This document shows, piece by piece, positions 17,562 to 27,352 of a DNA stretch of 28,723 nt. The notes beneath the pieces were generated by a model. That model saw nothing but the letters and a program-made list of their open reading frames with translations, made no database searches and was not told the DNA's origin. This DNA is from Branchiostoma floridae (taxonomy: Eukaryota; Chordata; Leptocardii; Amphioxiformes; Branchiostomatidae). The stretch spans positions 20,441,448 to 20,470,170 of the forward strand of contig NC_049984.1 in the NCBI RefSeq assembly GCF_000003815.2, in the 5' to 3' direction. How positions within the stretch are numbered: the first letter of the stretch is position 1; every line of letters begins with the position of its first letter. Position numbers and translations under genes: made by a program.

Positions 17562-18861
17562 GGGTATAATTAGGGATGAGATTATAAAACACATGAGAAG
17601 GAATGAACTTTTTACACGACAACAGCATGGGTTCCTCCCTGGAAGATCCACAGTAACACAAATCTTGGAATGTTTGGAAAGCTGGACGACCTGGCTAGAC
17701 CAAGGTATACCTGTGGATGTAATCTACATGGATTTCCGCAAGGCCTTCGACTCAGTTCCCATTCAAAGGCTTTTGAGGAAAGTAGAAAGTTATGGGATCA
17801 AGGGGAGCCTTCTCAAATGGATAGCCTCGTTTCTCGAAAATAGAAAACAAAGGGTGTGTGTCAACGATAGTCATTCACAGTGGTCGGAGGTACACAGTGG
17901 AGTCCCGCAAGGGAGTGTTCTTGGACCAGTGTTATTCACAATATTCGTGAATGATATGCCTAATGCAGTTACCTGTCACTTAAAACTGTTTGCGGATGAC
18001 ACAAAAATCTACCGAACAGTACCAAACATACGTGACTGTGAAGCACTACAACAAGACCTGGACAGTCTGCAGTTATGGGCTTCAAGGTGGCAACTCAATT
18101 TTCACCCGGATAAATGCACCGTAATCAGAATTGGCGGGGGACACCCAAACTTCTCATACAAGATGAAAGACGAAGCAAATCCCTTGCCTCTGTCTCTAAA
18201 ATTCACGGAGGAAGAGAAAGACGTCGGAATTATTGTAGACAAGGACCTGGGTTTCGACAAACACATCTTAACCATAACAAAGAAGGCAAATCAGATAATG
18301 GGACTGGTATGGAGAACATTTGAGTTTATGGACAAAAGTATGTTTTTAATCTTGTACAAGTCTATCATCCGTCCTCATCTAGAGTATGGAGCAAGTGTAT
18401 GGTCTCCTCACCTATGGTCACTGGCAATCGAAATTGAGAAAGTGCAAAAAAGGGCAACCAAAAGAGTACCGGGTCTGGCGGATCTACCCTACCCAGAGAG
18501 GCTTAGGAGTCTTCACCTCCCCACACTGGTATATAGAAGACTAAGAGGCGACTTAATAAACACCTTCAAATACACGAAAGGACTATACGACACTCCATGT
18601 TTAGTCCACATGTCTGTTGAAACAAGAACAAGAGGCCACCAGTTAAAATTAAAAAAATCCCTGGCGAAAACAAATACACGGCTATACTCTTATACAAATC
18701 GGGTCGTCAGCTGGTGGAACAATCTCCCAGAGGAAGTAGTGATGGCACCAACTGTGAACGGTTTTAAAGTAAGATTTGACAAACATATGAAAGACCATCC
18801 CGTCGTATACAACTACAGGGCACTGGACCATCCCCTAAGTCCGAAAATGTCAGTATCCTGA
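17557..18861 (+). CDS. Reverse transcriptase, second CR1/L2-like element (partial)
   Basis: A 434-residue uninterrupted frame. Motifs: RQQHGFLPGRSTVTQ (residues 21-35), VIYMDFRKAFDSV with the first catalytic Asp (55-67), SGVPQGSVLGPVLF (114-127) and LFADDTKIY (144-152), Phe replacing the usual Tyr. The C-terminal half has LEYGASVWSPH and KVQKRATKRV blocks of the CR1 group. The apparent ATG is part of the microsatellite, since the element is 5'-truncated at about 17562. The endonuclease and any first ORF are missing. It differs strongly from the RT at 6190-7512, so they are different families. The intact frame suggests recent insertion. Confidence 0.88.
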   Translation: MKGIIRDEIIKHMRRNELFTRQQHGFLPGRSTVTQILECLESWTTWLDQGIPVDVIYMDFRKAFDSVPIQRLLRKVESYGIKGSLLKWIASFLENRKQRVCVNDSHSQWSEVHSGVPQGSVLGPVLFTIFVNDMPNAVTCHLKLFADDTKIYRTVPNIRDCEALQQDLDSLQLWASRWQLNFHPDKCTVIRIGGGHPNFSYKMKDEANPLPLSLKFTEEEKDVGIIVDKDLGFDKHILTITKKANQIMGLVWRTFEFMDKSMFLILYKSIIRPHLEYGASVWSPHLWSLAIEIEKVQKRATKRVPGLADLPYPERLRSLHLPTLVYRRLRGDLINTFKYTKGLYDTPCLVHMSVETRTRGHQLKLKKSLAKTNTRLYSYTNRVVSWWNNLPEEVVMAPTVNGFKVRFDKHMKDHPVVYNYRALDHPLSPKMSVS

Positions 18862-18943
18862 GTACCCCGAATTGAAGAGCAGGCCAAACTGGAGTGGATA
18901 CTCCTACCGGACGGAAAAACTCTACTCAACTCTACTCTACTCT
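17562..18943 (+). mobile_element. 5'-truncated CR1/L2-like retrotransposon in (GAAT)n
   Basis: It runs from the microsatellite junction through the RT frame to a short 3' region with a GGAGT-GGAT-ACTCC hairpin (18891-18904) and a CTCTACT-type tandem tail (about 18919-18943). GAAT units flank both sides, consistent with insertion into the microsatellite and target duplication of its units. Confidence 0.8.
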
Positions 18944-18969
18944 AATGAATGAATGAATGAATGAATGAA
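18944..18969 (+). repeat. (GAAT)n microsatellite, far side
   Basis: About six AATG units between the tail of the CR1-like element and the inverted retrotransposon end that follows. Confidence 0.9.
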
Positions 18970-19135
18970 GACCTTTATTGCACATTTTTGCCCCATTGGG
19001 CTAAGTACAGGTCACATGGTAACAATCATACATAATTATGTAATAATGGAAACAATCATACACATTTATATATCCAGATATGCGTCTAATCTATTCTAGG
19101 ACATTCGACTTCCTCTCGATTCTCGGTAATTGCAT
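18970..19135 (-). mobile_element. 3' end of minus-strand retrotransposon, same family as 19394-22615
   Basis: The reverse complement ends CTGTACTTAGCCCAATGGGG, then GCAAAAATGTGCAATAAAGG. It matches the 3' end of the element finishing at 22615 (CTGTACTTAGCCCGATAGGG, ATGAATGTGCAATAAAGG) and shares a GAAGTCGAA block further upstream. It is strongly 5'-truncated. Its tail would be the ATTC (GAAT) microsatellite. Confidence 0.75.
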
Positions 19136-19393
19136 AAATGTGCCTGTACGGTTGGTTTATAATGATCAATTTCTACAGATTTTCAAATTTCAAAATACAG
19201 ACTGTCAAAAGTCGCCTACCCGAGTTTCAGACTAGGAAAATCTCACATTGCCAGGTTGTCTGACCTCTAACACGTCAATTCAGCCGGTCTTACCGGGAAA
19301 CCCTATACGCTGGAAAGTGGTCAGAACCGGACCGATAGACACATGGTGAACTCTGACCCCTGCTCACTACACATTCGATGCATAGCCGAATAC
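19136..19393. other. Spacer between two converging retrotransposon copies
   Basis: No gene or repeat recognised. Confidence 0.35.
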
Positions 19394-20116
19394 GTGACTT
19401 ACTTTCCTATTATTATTGAAATCTCTAAATTCAGCTCCGTCGGGTACGTTTTATTAGGTGGTGATTTTAATGCCCGTCTCGGAAATCTACCCGATTACAC
19501 AACCGATTCTCATATTGACGACGATTCCGACAGCTCCCCATACTTCACTGACAGACAACACATGGACAAAGTTCCTCCCAACAAATTCGGTAGACTAATC
19601 ACAGACTTGTGTATTCAAGCAAATCTTAGAATATTAAATGGTAGAGTTGTCTGTGACCTGCAGGGAAAATTCACGTGTCACCAACCAAATGGCAGCAGCA
19701 CAGTTGATTTAATGATTTGTAGTAAGTCCTTTCTCCAGCAAATTTTATCATTCCGTGTCAATCCTCTAACGGTATTTTCTGATCATTGTATGATATCTAC
19801 ATTAATTCGCTCAAAACCACCAATACATACTTTTCAGGAAAAATATAAAAGCTCACACACCAGGCCTCTTCCTAAACAGTTTCACTGGAACGAGAATTCT
19901 GGTCAGACATTTCTTCTTTCTCTCAGTCAGCCCGACATTGTAAAACGATTAGTTGCTCTAAAGGACTCTAACATTACATCTGCGGCAGAAATTGAGAATT
20001 ATGTTTCTGAATTTAGCTCAATTCTGAGAGAGGCGGGTAATAAGTCACTCTGTTTAGAAAACGTCCGCCGAAAAGACAAAATAAGAAATGGTTCGACAAA
20101 ACGTGTATTGAAATGA
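19343..20116 (+). CDS. Endonuclease domain, non-LTR retrotransposon (5' partial)
   Basis: The frame from ATG 19343 enters element sequence at about residue 18 (FPIIIEISKFSSVGYVLLGG). It carries the C-terminal half of an apurinic-like endonuclease: GGDFNARLG (39-47), NGSSTVDLMI with the catalytic-type Asp, and VFSDHCMIST with the SDH motif. The N-terminal half with the catalytic Glu is missing. This enzyme nicks target DNA to prime reverse transcription. The frame leaves the element's true reading near 20080-20090, where a small indel shifts KKWFDKTC into the next frame, so it is inactivated. Confidence 0.75.
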   Translation: MVNSDPCSLHIRCIAEYVTYFPIIIEISKFSSVGYVLLGGDFNARLGNLPDYTTDSHIDDDSDSSPYFTDRQHMDKVPPNKFGRLITDLCIQANLRILNGRVVCDLQGKFTCHQPNGSSTVDLMICSKSFLQQILSFRVNPLTVFSDHCMISTLIRSKPPIHTFQEKYKSSHTRPLPKQFHWNENSGQTFLLSLSQPDIVKRLVALKDSNITSAAEIENYVSEFSSILREAGNKSLCLENVRRKDKIRNGSTKRVLK

Positions 20117-21258
20117 AACGTGAAATGAAAAATTTGGCCTATTTACTAGAAAAAAACCCATCACATCCAGAAGTGAGGGGCAGTTTCTTCAGGAAGAAAA
20201 AAGAATATAGAAAATTATTAAAAAAGAAAAAACGTGATTTTCGTCAACAAATTATGAATCAACTATCCACCCTCCGGGAAAAGAATCCAGGTGCATTTTG
20301 GGACCTTGTTAATAAATTAAAACCCGAGAAGGCTCAAGAAAATAGCCAAATCTCCAGCGAAGACTGGTTAAACCACTTTAGTAAAGTTGACAAATCATCC
20401 GACGGAAATCATGATTCCGTGGCCGGTCCTTTCATTCCAGTAAATGATCAATCTCCTTTTCCAATAGAGACAGAGAACTATATATTAGATCCTATAATTA
20501 CCGCAGATGAATTAGACAGAGCTATTGCAAATTTAAAGAATAACAAGTCCAGTGGAAGCGATATGATAAGAAACGAAATGTTGAAATGTGGTAAATCAAT
20601 TTTCCAAAAACCTCTGCTCCATCTTTTTAACCTGTGCTTACAAAACGCATACTTCCCCGAAGAATGGTCGCTCAGCCATATTGTACCTATTCACAAGTCC
20701 GGCGATACTTCACTCCCAGACAACTATAGAGGGATCTCTATTATAAGTTGTCTAGGAAAATTATTCTGTTCAATCTTAAACAATAGACTGTCTAATTACG
20801 CAGAAGAAAACAGCCTTTTCAAACCACAACAGGCCGGTTTCAGAAAGAATTTTAGAACAACTGATAATCTATTTACTTTGAACACGCTTGTCAGCAAATA
20901 TATCAGTAGAAATTCACGTCTATACGCTTGTTTTGTGGATTTTAGTAAAGCTTTTGATTCTATTTGGCGAGAAGGTCTTTTACTAAAATTGAAGAAACTT
21001 GGGATAGGAGGCAAATTTCTCCTGACCATAAAAGATATGTACTCTAAAACTACAAATTGCATTAAAACAAACAGTGGTCTAACCGATACATTTGTAACTC
21101 ACTGTGGGGTTCGACAAGGCTGTAACCTGAGTCCAACATTGTTCAACTTATTCATTAGTGACATAGCATCAGAATTTGATCATTCCTGTTGTAACCCTCC
21201 AGTTCTACACTGTATGAATGTACCCTGTCTATTATATGCTGATGATTTAGTAATATTC
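20113..21258 (+). CDS. Reverse transcriptase, EN/RT retrotransposon (to gap)
   Basis: This frame continues the endonuclease reading after a small frameshift: a Lys/Arg-rich linker (FFRKKKEYRKLLKKKKRDF), then GAFWDLVNKLKP, then the RT. Visible motifs are DNYRGISIISCLGKLF, QAGFRKNFRTTDNLF, ACFVDFSKAFDSIWREGLL with the first catalytic Asp, HCGVRQGCNLSPTLFNLF and LLYADDLVIF with the YADD catalytic loop, immediately before the gap at 21259. All RT core motifs visible are intact. The rest of the thumb lies in the gap. The frame that emerges from the gap is not element sequence. Confidence 0.85.
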
Positions 21259-21456
21259 NNNNNNNNNNNNNNNNNNNNNNNNNNNNNNNNNNNNNNNNNN
21301 NNNNNNNNNNNNNNNNNNNNNNNNNNNNNNNNNNNNNNNNNNNNNNNNNNNNNNNNNNNNNNNNNNNNNNNNNNNNNNNNNNNNNNNNNNNNNNNNNNNN
21401 NNNNNNNNNNNNNNNNNNNNNNNNNNNNNNNNNNNNNNNNNNNNNNNNNNNNNNNN
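21259..21456. other. Assembly gap (198 N)
   Basis: It hides the RT thumb region and most of an inserted mariner-like element. Confidence 0.98.
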
Positions 21457-21585
21457 GTCAACATGGGAGAATTCATAACTCTGGGTGGTTCATATGAAGA
21501 GAAAGACTAATAACTGTGCCAAGTTTCATTAATCTCCTGCTATGGAAAATGGGTCAGGGGCAATTTTTATTGAACGCCCCTCGTA
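21457..21585 (-). mobile_element. mariner-like end inserted in the retrotransposon
   Basis: On the minus strand it starts at TA (21584-21585) with CGAGGGGCGTTCAATAAAAA, similar to the remnant at 4980-5016. Downstream of the TA the retrotransposon frame resumes as FDSCVKPILLYGSEIWG. The other end must lie in the gap. No transposase is visible. Confidence 0.5.
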
Positions 21586-22488
21586 TTTGACTCCTGTGTC
21601 AAACCAATTTTACTTTATGGGTCGGAGATTTGGGGCTCCTTCAAAAGTTCAAAATCTTGTCCAATCGAATCCGTACATGTAAAATTCTGTAAACAATCCC
21701 TCAATGTCCCCAAAACAGCTAGCAATCTTGCTGCACGGGCGGAATTAGGGAGGTACCCCTTACACTTGGAGGCCTCTCTAAACGCCGTTAAGTTTTTCAC
21801 TAGAGTTTGCTTGAATGTGCCGGCTGATAGTTTCCAGGCAGATGCACTCTTATGTCAATTAGAACTAGACTCTTTAGGTAGTAAATGCTGGGCTTCCGGT
21901 GTGCGGAAAACTTTAGAAGAATGCGGTTATGCCTTTGTTTGGCATTCTCCACACTCAATTGTTTCAAAAGTGCCCTCAATCATCTCTGCTATTCAACAAC
22001 GTTTGAAGGACATCTACTTTCAGACATTCCTACGCGAAATCCATAATGACAACAAAGGCAAATTCGCAAGGAACAAATTACGCTCATACAGACTGTTCAA
22101 ATCCACCTACAACGAAGAAGAGTACCTTAAAATTCCGAACGAACGTCAAAGATCTATTATCACCAAACTACGAATTAGCTGCCACAAACTCCGTGTTGAA
22201 TCAGGGAGGCACAACCGCACACATCTGGAGCAAAGAATTTGTCAGTTTTGTAACCTGAACAAGGTCGAAGATGAAACCCACTTTTTATTAGATTGTAGTT
22301 TATATAGTAACGATAGAATTATTCTTTTTAGCTATATTATAGGAAAGTTCCCTCGCTTTGAATATTTGTCTAGTGTTGAAAAATTCATTTTTCTTATGAG
22401 TTTTGATCAGACGATATTATACCAACACATCTCTAGCTACATATTTAACATTACTAAGAAACGAGAAGAAGTCGAACAAATGTATTAG
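21586..22488 (+). CDS. C-terminal part of EN/RT retrotransposon protein
   Basis: An open frame from the insertion junction to the TAG at 22486. It begins FDSCVKPILLYGSEIWG, the usual block after the RT thumb in this type of element, and runs through a helical-looking region with LREIHNDNKGKFARNKLRSY. It has a zinc-knuckle-like CQFCNLNKVEDETHFLLDC (C-x2-C-x9-H-x4-C), typical of the C-terminus of several EN-type non-LTR families and thought to bind nucleic acid. It ends KKREEVEQMY. It is in one frame throughout, so damage to this element is confined to the 5' part and the insertion. Confidence 0.8.
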   Translation, partial: FDSCVKPILLYGSEIWGSFKSSKSCPIESVHVKFCKQSLNVPKTASNLAARAELGRYPLHLEASLNAVKFFTRVCLNVPADSFQADALLCQLELDSLGSKCWASGVRKTLEECGYAFVWHSPHSIVSKVPSIISAIQQRLKDIYFQTFLREIHNDNKGKFARNKLRSYRLFKSTYNEEEYLKIPNERQRSIITKLRISCHKLRVESGRHNRTHLEQRICQFCNLNKVEDETHFLLDCSLYSNDRIILFSYIIGKFPRFEYLSSVEKFIFLMSFDQTILYQHISSYIFNITKKREEVEQMY

Positions 22489-22619
22489 ACTAGATTTAGA
22501 ATCTATGTTTTAGATTAGTATTAGAAATCATGTCTACTGTATTACTACCCTCTGTATCAATATGCCTGTACTTAGCCCGATAGGGCATGAATGTGCAATA
22601 AAGGCTATTACTATTATTA

Positions 22620-24170
22620 GCTAGAAATTGTGAGAATGACGAAACTTGTCAGAATGATTAAGTGGATAACGACTTAAAAATGTTTTACGTTTCGTTTCGA
22701 TTAGTCCTTTTTGATAAAACACTTGAGGTGAATTCTGGATACGAAATACTGTATCGTGCTATGTAAAGCGACCAACTACGGAAATAATTCACAGACAATG
22801 CTTAATCGCTAATGATTTAGATTACTTTGTTGCTGTCAACAGTATATTCTACTCATCGATCACTGCCTCTTCGATGTTTCTGCACCGCAGGGATATCGCT
22901 GTGAACCTGACAGTTCATCTGTGTTGGTAGAAGTCATTCGGGATCAAGGTTGAACCGTTATTCATTGGAACCTCGCCTGGTCTTTCAAAGTACACGTAGT
23001 TTTTTTATCCGTCTGATTGTGAGCTTGATGACCGACTCTAACTTTGAGTTGAAGAAACTCACAAGCAATGACGCACAAGCGTAGCCTGGCAATCTTTATT
23101 TGAAGTGCACTGTCTTCTTACTTTATCTTCGATCATAAGCAACATTGTTATGGACCGAAAACATCGCCTAGCCATTCTTATTCTGAAACCTTAACGAGTG
23201 TATTCTTTGGTCAAGGATTTTTCTTACTATTTCATTGTCCAAGATCCTTCAAAGCTTTCAAACTATCTCAAATGTATTAAAAATAGAACATTATCCGCAG
23301 CGACCCAAGGTGAAACTCCGGAAGAAGGTTAAGGTATAGGCCGAAAAGTACGGAGTGTCGCCAGAAGGTTCACTGAACGGTCTCTGAACAGAGAAAGAGG
23401 GCGGGTGGTTGGGGTTTTCATGGACATATGTTATTTTTACCCCCCTCGCGTTTGTTTTGCAACACGCCTCCCGGTAATGGATGGCCTGTGATACGCATGC
23501 CCTACTGTCCGGGCTGCATGTTGGGCGGGACACCACAAACTCGACTTCACAACAATTCACCCTCAAGTCTCCCTCCTCTCAGTCAAATGCTCTCCATCCA
23601 CCTACGTCAGACCTATCCGGCGTAGACAGAAAATACAAGCTCTGAGGCGTATTAAAGGTGTCCGAAAATTAGTCAGAGGGAGAACAGTTTCGCGCGCCAG
23701 CCATTGGCATGTGAAATAGAAGGCAATACATTCATATGACCTTAACTGTGGCACTGTTATTACTCTGTGACTGGAGGGTAACCTCCGTCGACAGAGTATT
23801 TTAATCGGTCTATGTCTTGAGTGTTGATATTTCTTGAAAGTTGACAGTCTTGAAAGTTCCGTTTGCCGCATTCGTATGTAGTTTGGCATGTCGTCTGTAC
23901 TCTTTTGCGCAATAATGTACCTTTTTTTTCGCGGTAGCTGTTGCTAAAATCGATGTAATAATTTCATAAATCACCCCTCTATTTTCAGTATTGTGGAACA
24001 GGCAATGTGGTTTGGGCGTTTAGTAATCAGCTAATCCCCAGTAGATGGGTGGGTTATGTTTCGCGGTAGTGTTATACCTAAACAGATGTTTGACTCCGGA
24101 ACAGTTGACGTCGTAGAGCAACTGCTGGGTATCGCTGTATCGCTGATAATTTTGAATTGTATCGCTGACA
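22620..24170. other. Intergenic, nothing recognised
   Basis: A minus-strand open frame at 23291-23566 contains a Cys-rich stretch (CEVEFVVSRPTCSPDSRAC) but no known domain and no convincing splice partners. No repeat family was identified. Confidence 0.35.
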
Positions 24171-24331
24171 ATTTTGAATATGAAAATAAACTGTATTTAT
24201 CTACTTTTGGGGGGACCTAGTGTGTGTTATCTATTGTTTGTGCTATTAGCTGTTTGGTGCTCCCCCTTGTGTTACGCTGATGTTGAGTTGATATGTACTG
24301 GAATTTTGTTATACGGTAGTAGCCGTTTAAT

Positions 24332-24727
24332 ACACCTTTGTCACGCGGCGGCCATGATAGATCTAAAACGAGTTCAATGTGGCAAACAAAAGGCTGTCCA
24401 TCATAATTAGCAGTTCGACCAATGGTAGCCTGACAATTAGGAAATCGACCAATATGTGAATGGCTGCAAATTCGTTAAAAATTTGCATTATTATGTTTTT
24501 ATTTTGCATCTCTTAAGGGACTATGGGGTCAGTCTACACTACTCTAAATTGCTACATCTTTCGGTGCGAAACACTTCTTGTAATTTTTATTATTCTATCT
24601 TATATCATGAAAATTTGTGTGGTTTGGGGGAAAACTAAATGGGACCTGATTTTAGAAATAAGCTTTGTCTGTTTGCCTCATTGACCTCTTCTTCGATCTA
24701 TCATGGCCGCCGCGTGAGAAAGGTGTA
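24332..24727. repeat. Inverted-repeat (fold-back) element
   Basis: The arm AATACACCTTTGTCACGCGG, continuing through CGGCCATGATAGATC (24329-24365), pairs with its near-complement at about 24690-24727. Weaker pairing continues inward to GGCAAACA-like blocks (about 24381 and 24676). The arms total about 65 bases around an AT-rich loop of about 270. It is non-coding. No clear target duplication, so it could be a decayed MITE. Confidence 0.55.
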
Positions 24728-24939
24728 TTGCACGACCTATTTGCCAGTGAATTTCGTGCAATTATCGCACCGCACCGGTTTGGGATTTTGGGATTCCATG
24801 CAGTTAACAGAAGTGTGCGTTAATCCGTTGTGCAATGGACTGGCTTCTACCGCAAGAACAGCTGTCGTATTGTGTGTGATTTGGCGCCAACAGTTTTGGG
24901 GTATCCATTTATTAAGGGTGCACACCCAAGTTTGGGTTT

Positions 24940-25340
24940 AAAAATGGAGTCGGTTTAAAAGGCTTAAAAGCATGTTAAAACACGTGCAGTTTCAATCTCC
25001 TACAATTTACATTAACGTTTCTTGTACTGCTCTTTACTTCTGACGGGCTTCTAACGGTGTGGTCATCTTGAAATCAACTAAATCGCTCATAAAGATCTGA
25101 ATACCAAACGTAGATATGTTAGTCTCCAGAAAATGTGCCTTGACATTTGTGCCAAATTTCAATTTTGTCAATGAAACATGTGCCTGTTATGAAACCACGT
25201 GCATTACTGTCCTGGTCACGTTGTAACGTTATCACGGATTCCAATGGCTCTACTAATCTCCAAGCAGATCTCATGTCCGGGGAATTGCTGATACGACACG
25301 GAGGTTCGCCTGGCCTCCATCCATGTAATCATCGTGTAGT
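24940..25340. other. Intergenic, nothing recognised
   Basis: No gene. A GTGCCAAATTTCAATTTTGT phrase near 25150 recalls other interspersed-repeat cores in the window but is too short to assign. Confidence 0.35.
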
Positions 25341-25344
25341 GAAT

Positions 25345-25590
25345 CACCAACCAGACTGAATGGTTTGCTCCATCGCACACCTGGCGACCCTTCTTTTCTT
25401 CGACAGGTGCGGTGGGTTCTTTAACGTGTCGTGAGGTGTGGCTCTCCTAAAACATGGATACTCATCAATTGCACCCCGTCCCGTGTGTATAAGGCGCCTT
25501 CACAAGGGGTACAAGATCGGTGACGTGACAGGATTCGAACCCTTTGTCCTGACCGAACACTCAGCTATCACGCCACATGACAACAAGAAG
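25345..25590 (-). mobile_element. tRNA-derived SINE (BfSINE1-like)
   Basis: On the minus strand a pol III A-box-like TAGCTGAGTGTTCGG and a perfect B-box GGTTCGAATCC form a tRNA-like head. A conserved-looking middle follows (CCCCTTGTGAAGGCGCC, then GAGTATCC) and then GTTAAAGAACCCACCGCACC. The order and phrases fit the tRNA-type SINE2 group described from amphioxus and other invertebrates. It is non-coding and would rely on a LINE RT for movement. The 3' boundary is approximate. Confidence 0.7.
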
Positions 25591-25662
25591 TTGCAAATAA
25601 ATTTGACCTTCACCCTGCTGTCAGAAGTGATACAGAATCGGTAGCAGAATGGCTACTGCAGT

Positions 25663-25779
25663 TAGCCTGAGTACCATCCTCCGTAGTGACCGCTGGCTCA
25701 ATACTTTCGCTTGCTAACCACGGATTAGCAAACGACAGTATTGAGTCAGCGGTCACGACGGAGGATGGTACTCAGGCTA
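25663..25779. mobile_element. Near-perfect fold-back MITE, 117 bp
   Basis: Two 55-base arms (25663-25717 and 25725-25779) are inverted complements with four mismatches around a 7-base loop. The outer ends read TAGCCTGAGTACCATCC and its complement, and could reflect a TA target. The whole unit can fold into one long hairpin. It has no coding capacity. Confidence 0.85.
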
Positions 25780-26075
25780 TACTTCATGCTCTAAAGGGTT
25801 AATAAATCAAAGGCAAGATGTCGGACATCGATAAACAGGCAATTGTCTGTGCAACATAAAGTCTGCTGTCTTGGGCTGTAACCCCTTCCCGCAAATCGAT
25901 TTTTAATTTTGGCTCTTTTTCTCTTCTTTTTTGACTATAGAATCTAACGTTACTTTGGCATCCCATAGCTTGCAGTGAGTCGCCTGTCGATGAATGAAGA
26001 AAACTTTAAGTGTATGCTAATAGGTACAGATAAAAGACTGAAAAACTGTATCAACAGTTGGCTATAAATGGTCTG
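25780..26075. other. Intergenic, nothing recognised
   Basis: No supported feature. Confidence 0.35.
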
Positions 26076-26079
26076 TGAC

Positions 26080-26940
26080 CTGGAGACGATTAGATTTTGG
26101 GCCTCATGGCGGCCTGTTACGGCACTGCAGTGGAACTTCCGGGTTGATATCTTGAGTTCTGGACATGCTGCAGCTATGATTTTTCAAGAGTGCTAGACAG
26201 CTCTTGATGCCGAGAATAAGTGATACATTGTATCATAATATAGGTCTTGGCCCACTTAGCGGCTTGTTTTGGAACTGCAGGGCAGGTTTTACTCTCCAAG
26301 CAGAGGTTAGGCTCCAGCTGTTTTTTAAACGTTTTTTTAGTCGTTTTTATCGGGCTTTCAATTTTTTTTATATCTTGCTGTGTCAAAACCTAGCCGGACA
26401 AAACAACAAAAAATGACAAAATAGAAAGCCCGATAAAAACGACTAAAAAACGTTAAAAAAACAGCCAGAGCTTAACCTCTGCTTGGAGAGTACTAGTTTT
26501 AGTGTCAGACTTTGGAAGTGGATACTCAACAAGGCGTTAGAGGATTGTCATGAATTTTGGTATGTATATAGCTTAGCTGATGCTTCTGTGATTTCAAGTA
26601 ATTATGCAAAATGGAATCTAATTTGCATAAACGTTGAGGAAATCGTCTAAACATGCTCTGTTCCATTATAGAACCATTGCAACATGTGACATTTGTAACT
26701 GAGAAGGAGATGAATATTGATAGATAACTATGTATTAAACAAAATCAAGACCTAATTTGCATAATTGATGAGAAAATGCAAATGTTATTGTGGTAAATGA
26801 TGGGGAATTCTTACTTGTAGCATTTGAAAGTTATGTACAGGTCAACATCATTGAACACTTATTATGCAAATGAGGTCCTAATTTGCATGAGTTATCAGAA
26901 ATGCGATTAAAGCCTAAACAATTTATGCAAATATCAAAGG
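26080..26940 (-). repeat. Diverged family H copy interrupted by a MITE
   Basis: It shares H landmarks in the orientation of the 7811-9116 copy: TTCTGGACATGCTGCAGC (26156), GCGGCTTGTTTTGGAACTGC (26259), TCATGAATTTTGGTATG (26549) and paired ATGCAAAT-like/ATTTGCAT blocks at about 26600-26900. No microsatellite or hairpin end was recognised. It is interrupted at 26291-26491. Confidence 0.7.
26291..26491. mobile_element. Fold-back MITE, 201 bp
   Basis: Arms of about 68 bases begin ACTCTCCAAGCAGAGGTTA (26291) and end at 26491 with the complement. They pair with few mismatches around a loop of about 64 bases. GTTTT flanks both sides (26286-26290 and 26496-26500), and the H sequence continues from one side to the other once the unit is removed. 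The exact duplication and superfamily are uncertain. Confidence 0.8.
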
Positions 26941-27340
26941 ACCTTACAAACGCAATTAATACACCAGTTGTAAAGGTTACAAACATTGGGCGAAAGTATG
27001 GGGTTACAAGTGGAACTCAAAGTTTTGTATAGTTTCGAAACATCGTTAAAGTTCATTACACAGAACTCTTAGTCATCAGCGAGATTCGTTACAAGTTATA
27101 AAAGGGCCCAATGTAACGTTAACTAGACCAAGGACTTTCCGCTTCGTTCTCTGACGCCTGGGTCAGCCCAGTGGCTTTTTGACATCTTATTACTCGTAAT
27201 CTTGAGTTGGTGTGATCAATTTGGAGTCCCTCCATAAATTATGCAATGTTATCTTCAAGAGATAGGCTTTTAGCTATGTTAGTTATAACGTTATAGAAAG
27301 TAGTGGATGATGTGCGACATCAACTCAACCCTTTGCCTCT
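26941..27340. other. Non-coding flank upstream of promoter
   Basis: No gene or repeat recognised. Confidence 0.35.
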
Positions 27341-27352
27341 GTCGGACACATG

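Larger units (their letters stand above)
19394..22615 (+). mobile_element. Non-LTR retrotransposon with EN, RT and C-terminal CCHC
   Basis: 5'-truncated inside the endonuclease. It is interrupted by a 198-N gap and a mariner-like end (21259-21585). Order: EN, linker, RT, C-terminal region with C-x2-C-x9-H-x4-C, and a 3' region with AATAAA and a TATTA-type tail. Clade not assigned. A minus-strand copy of the 3' end lies at 18970-19135. Confidence 0.85.

Noticed and set aside
17272-17661. Minus-strand protein with FIHS repeats
   Set aside because: It is a translation of the (GAAT)n microsatellite.
23291-23566. Cys-containing minus-strand frame as an exon
   Set aside because: No regular Cys spacing or known motif, and no flanking splice sites that make a coherent gene.
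25535-25590. tRNA gene on the minus strand
   Set aside because: It has A- and B-box sequences, but no acceptor stem or cloverleaf could be drawn, and conserved SINE sequence follows.
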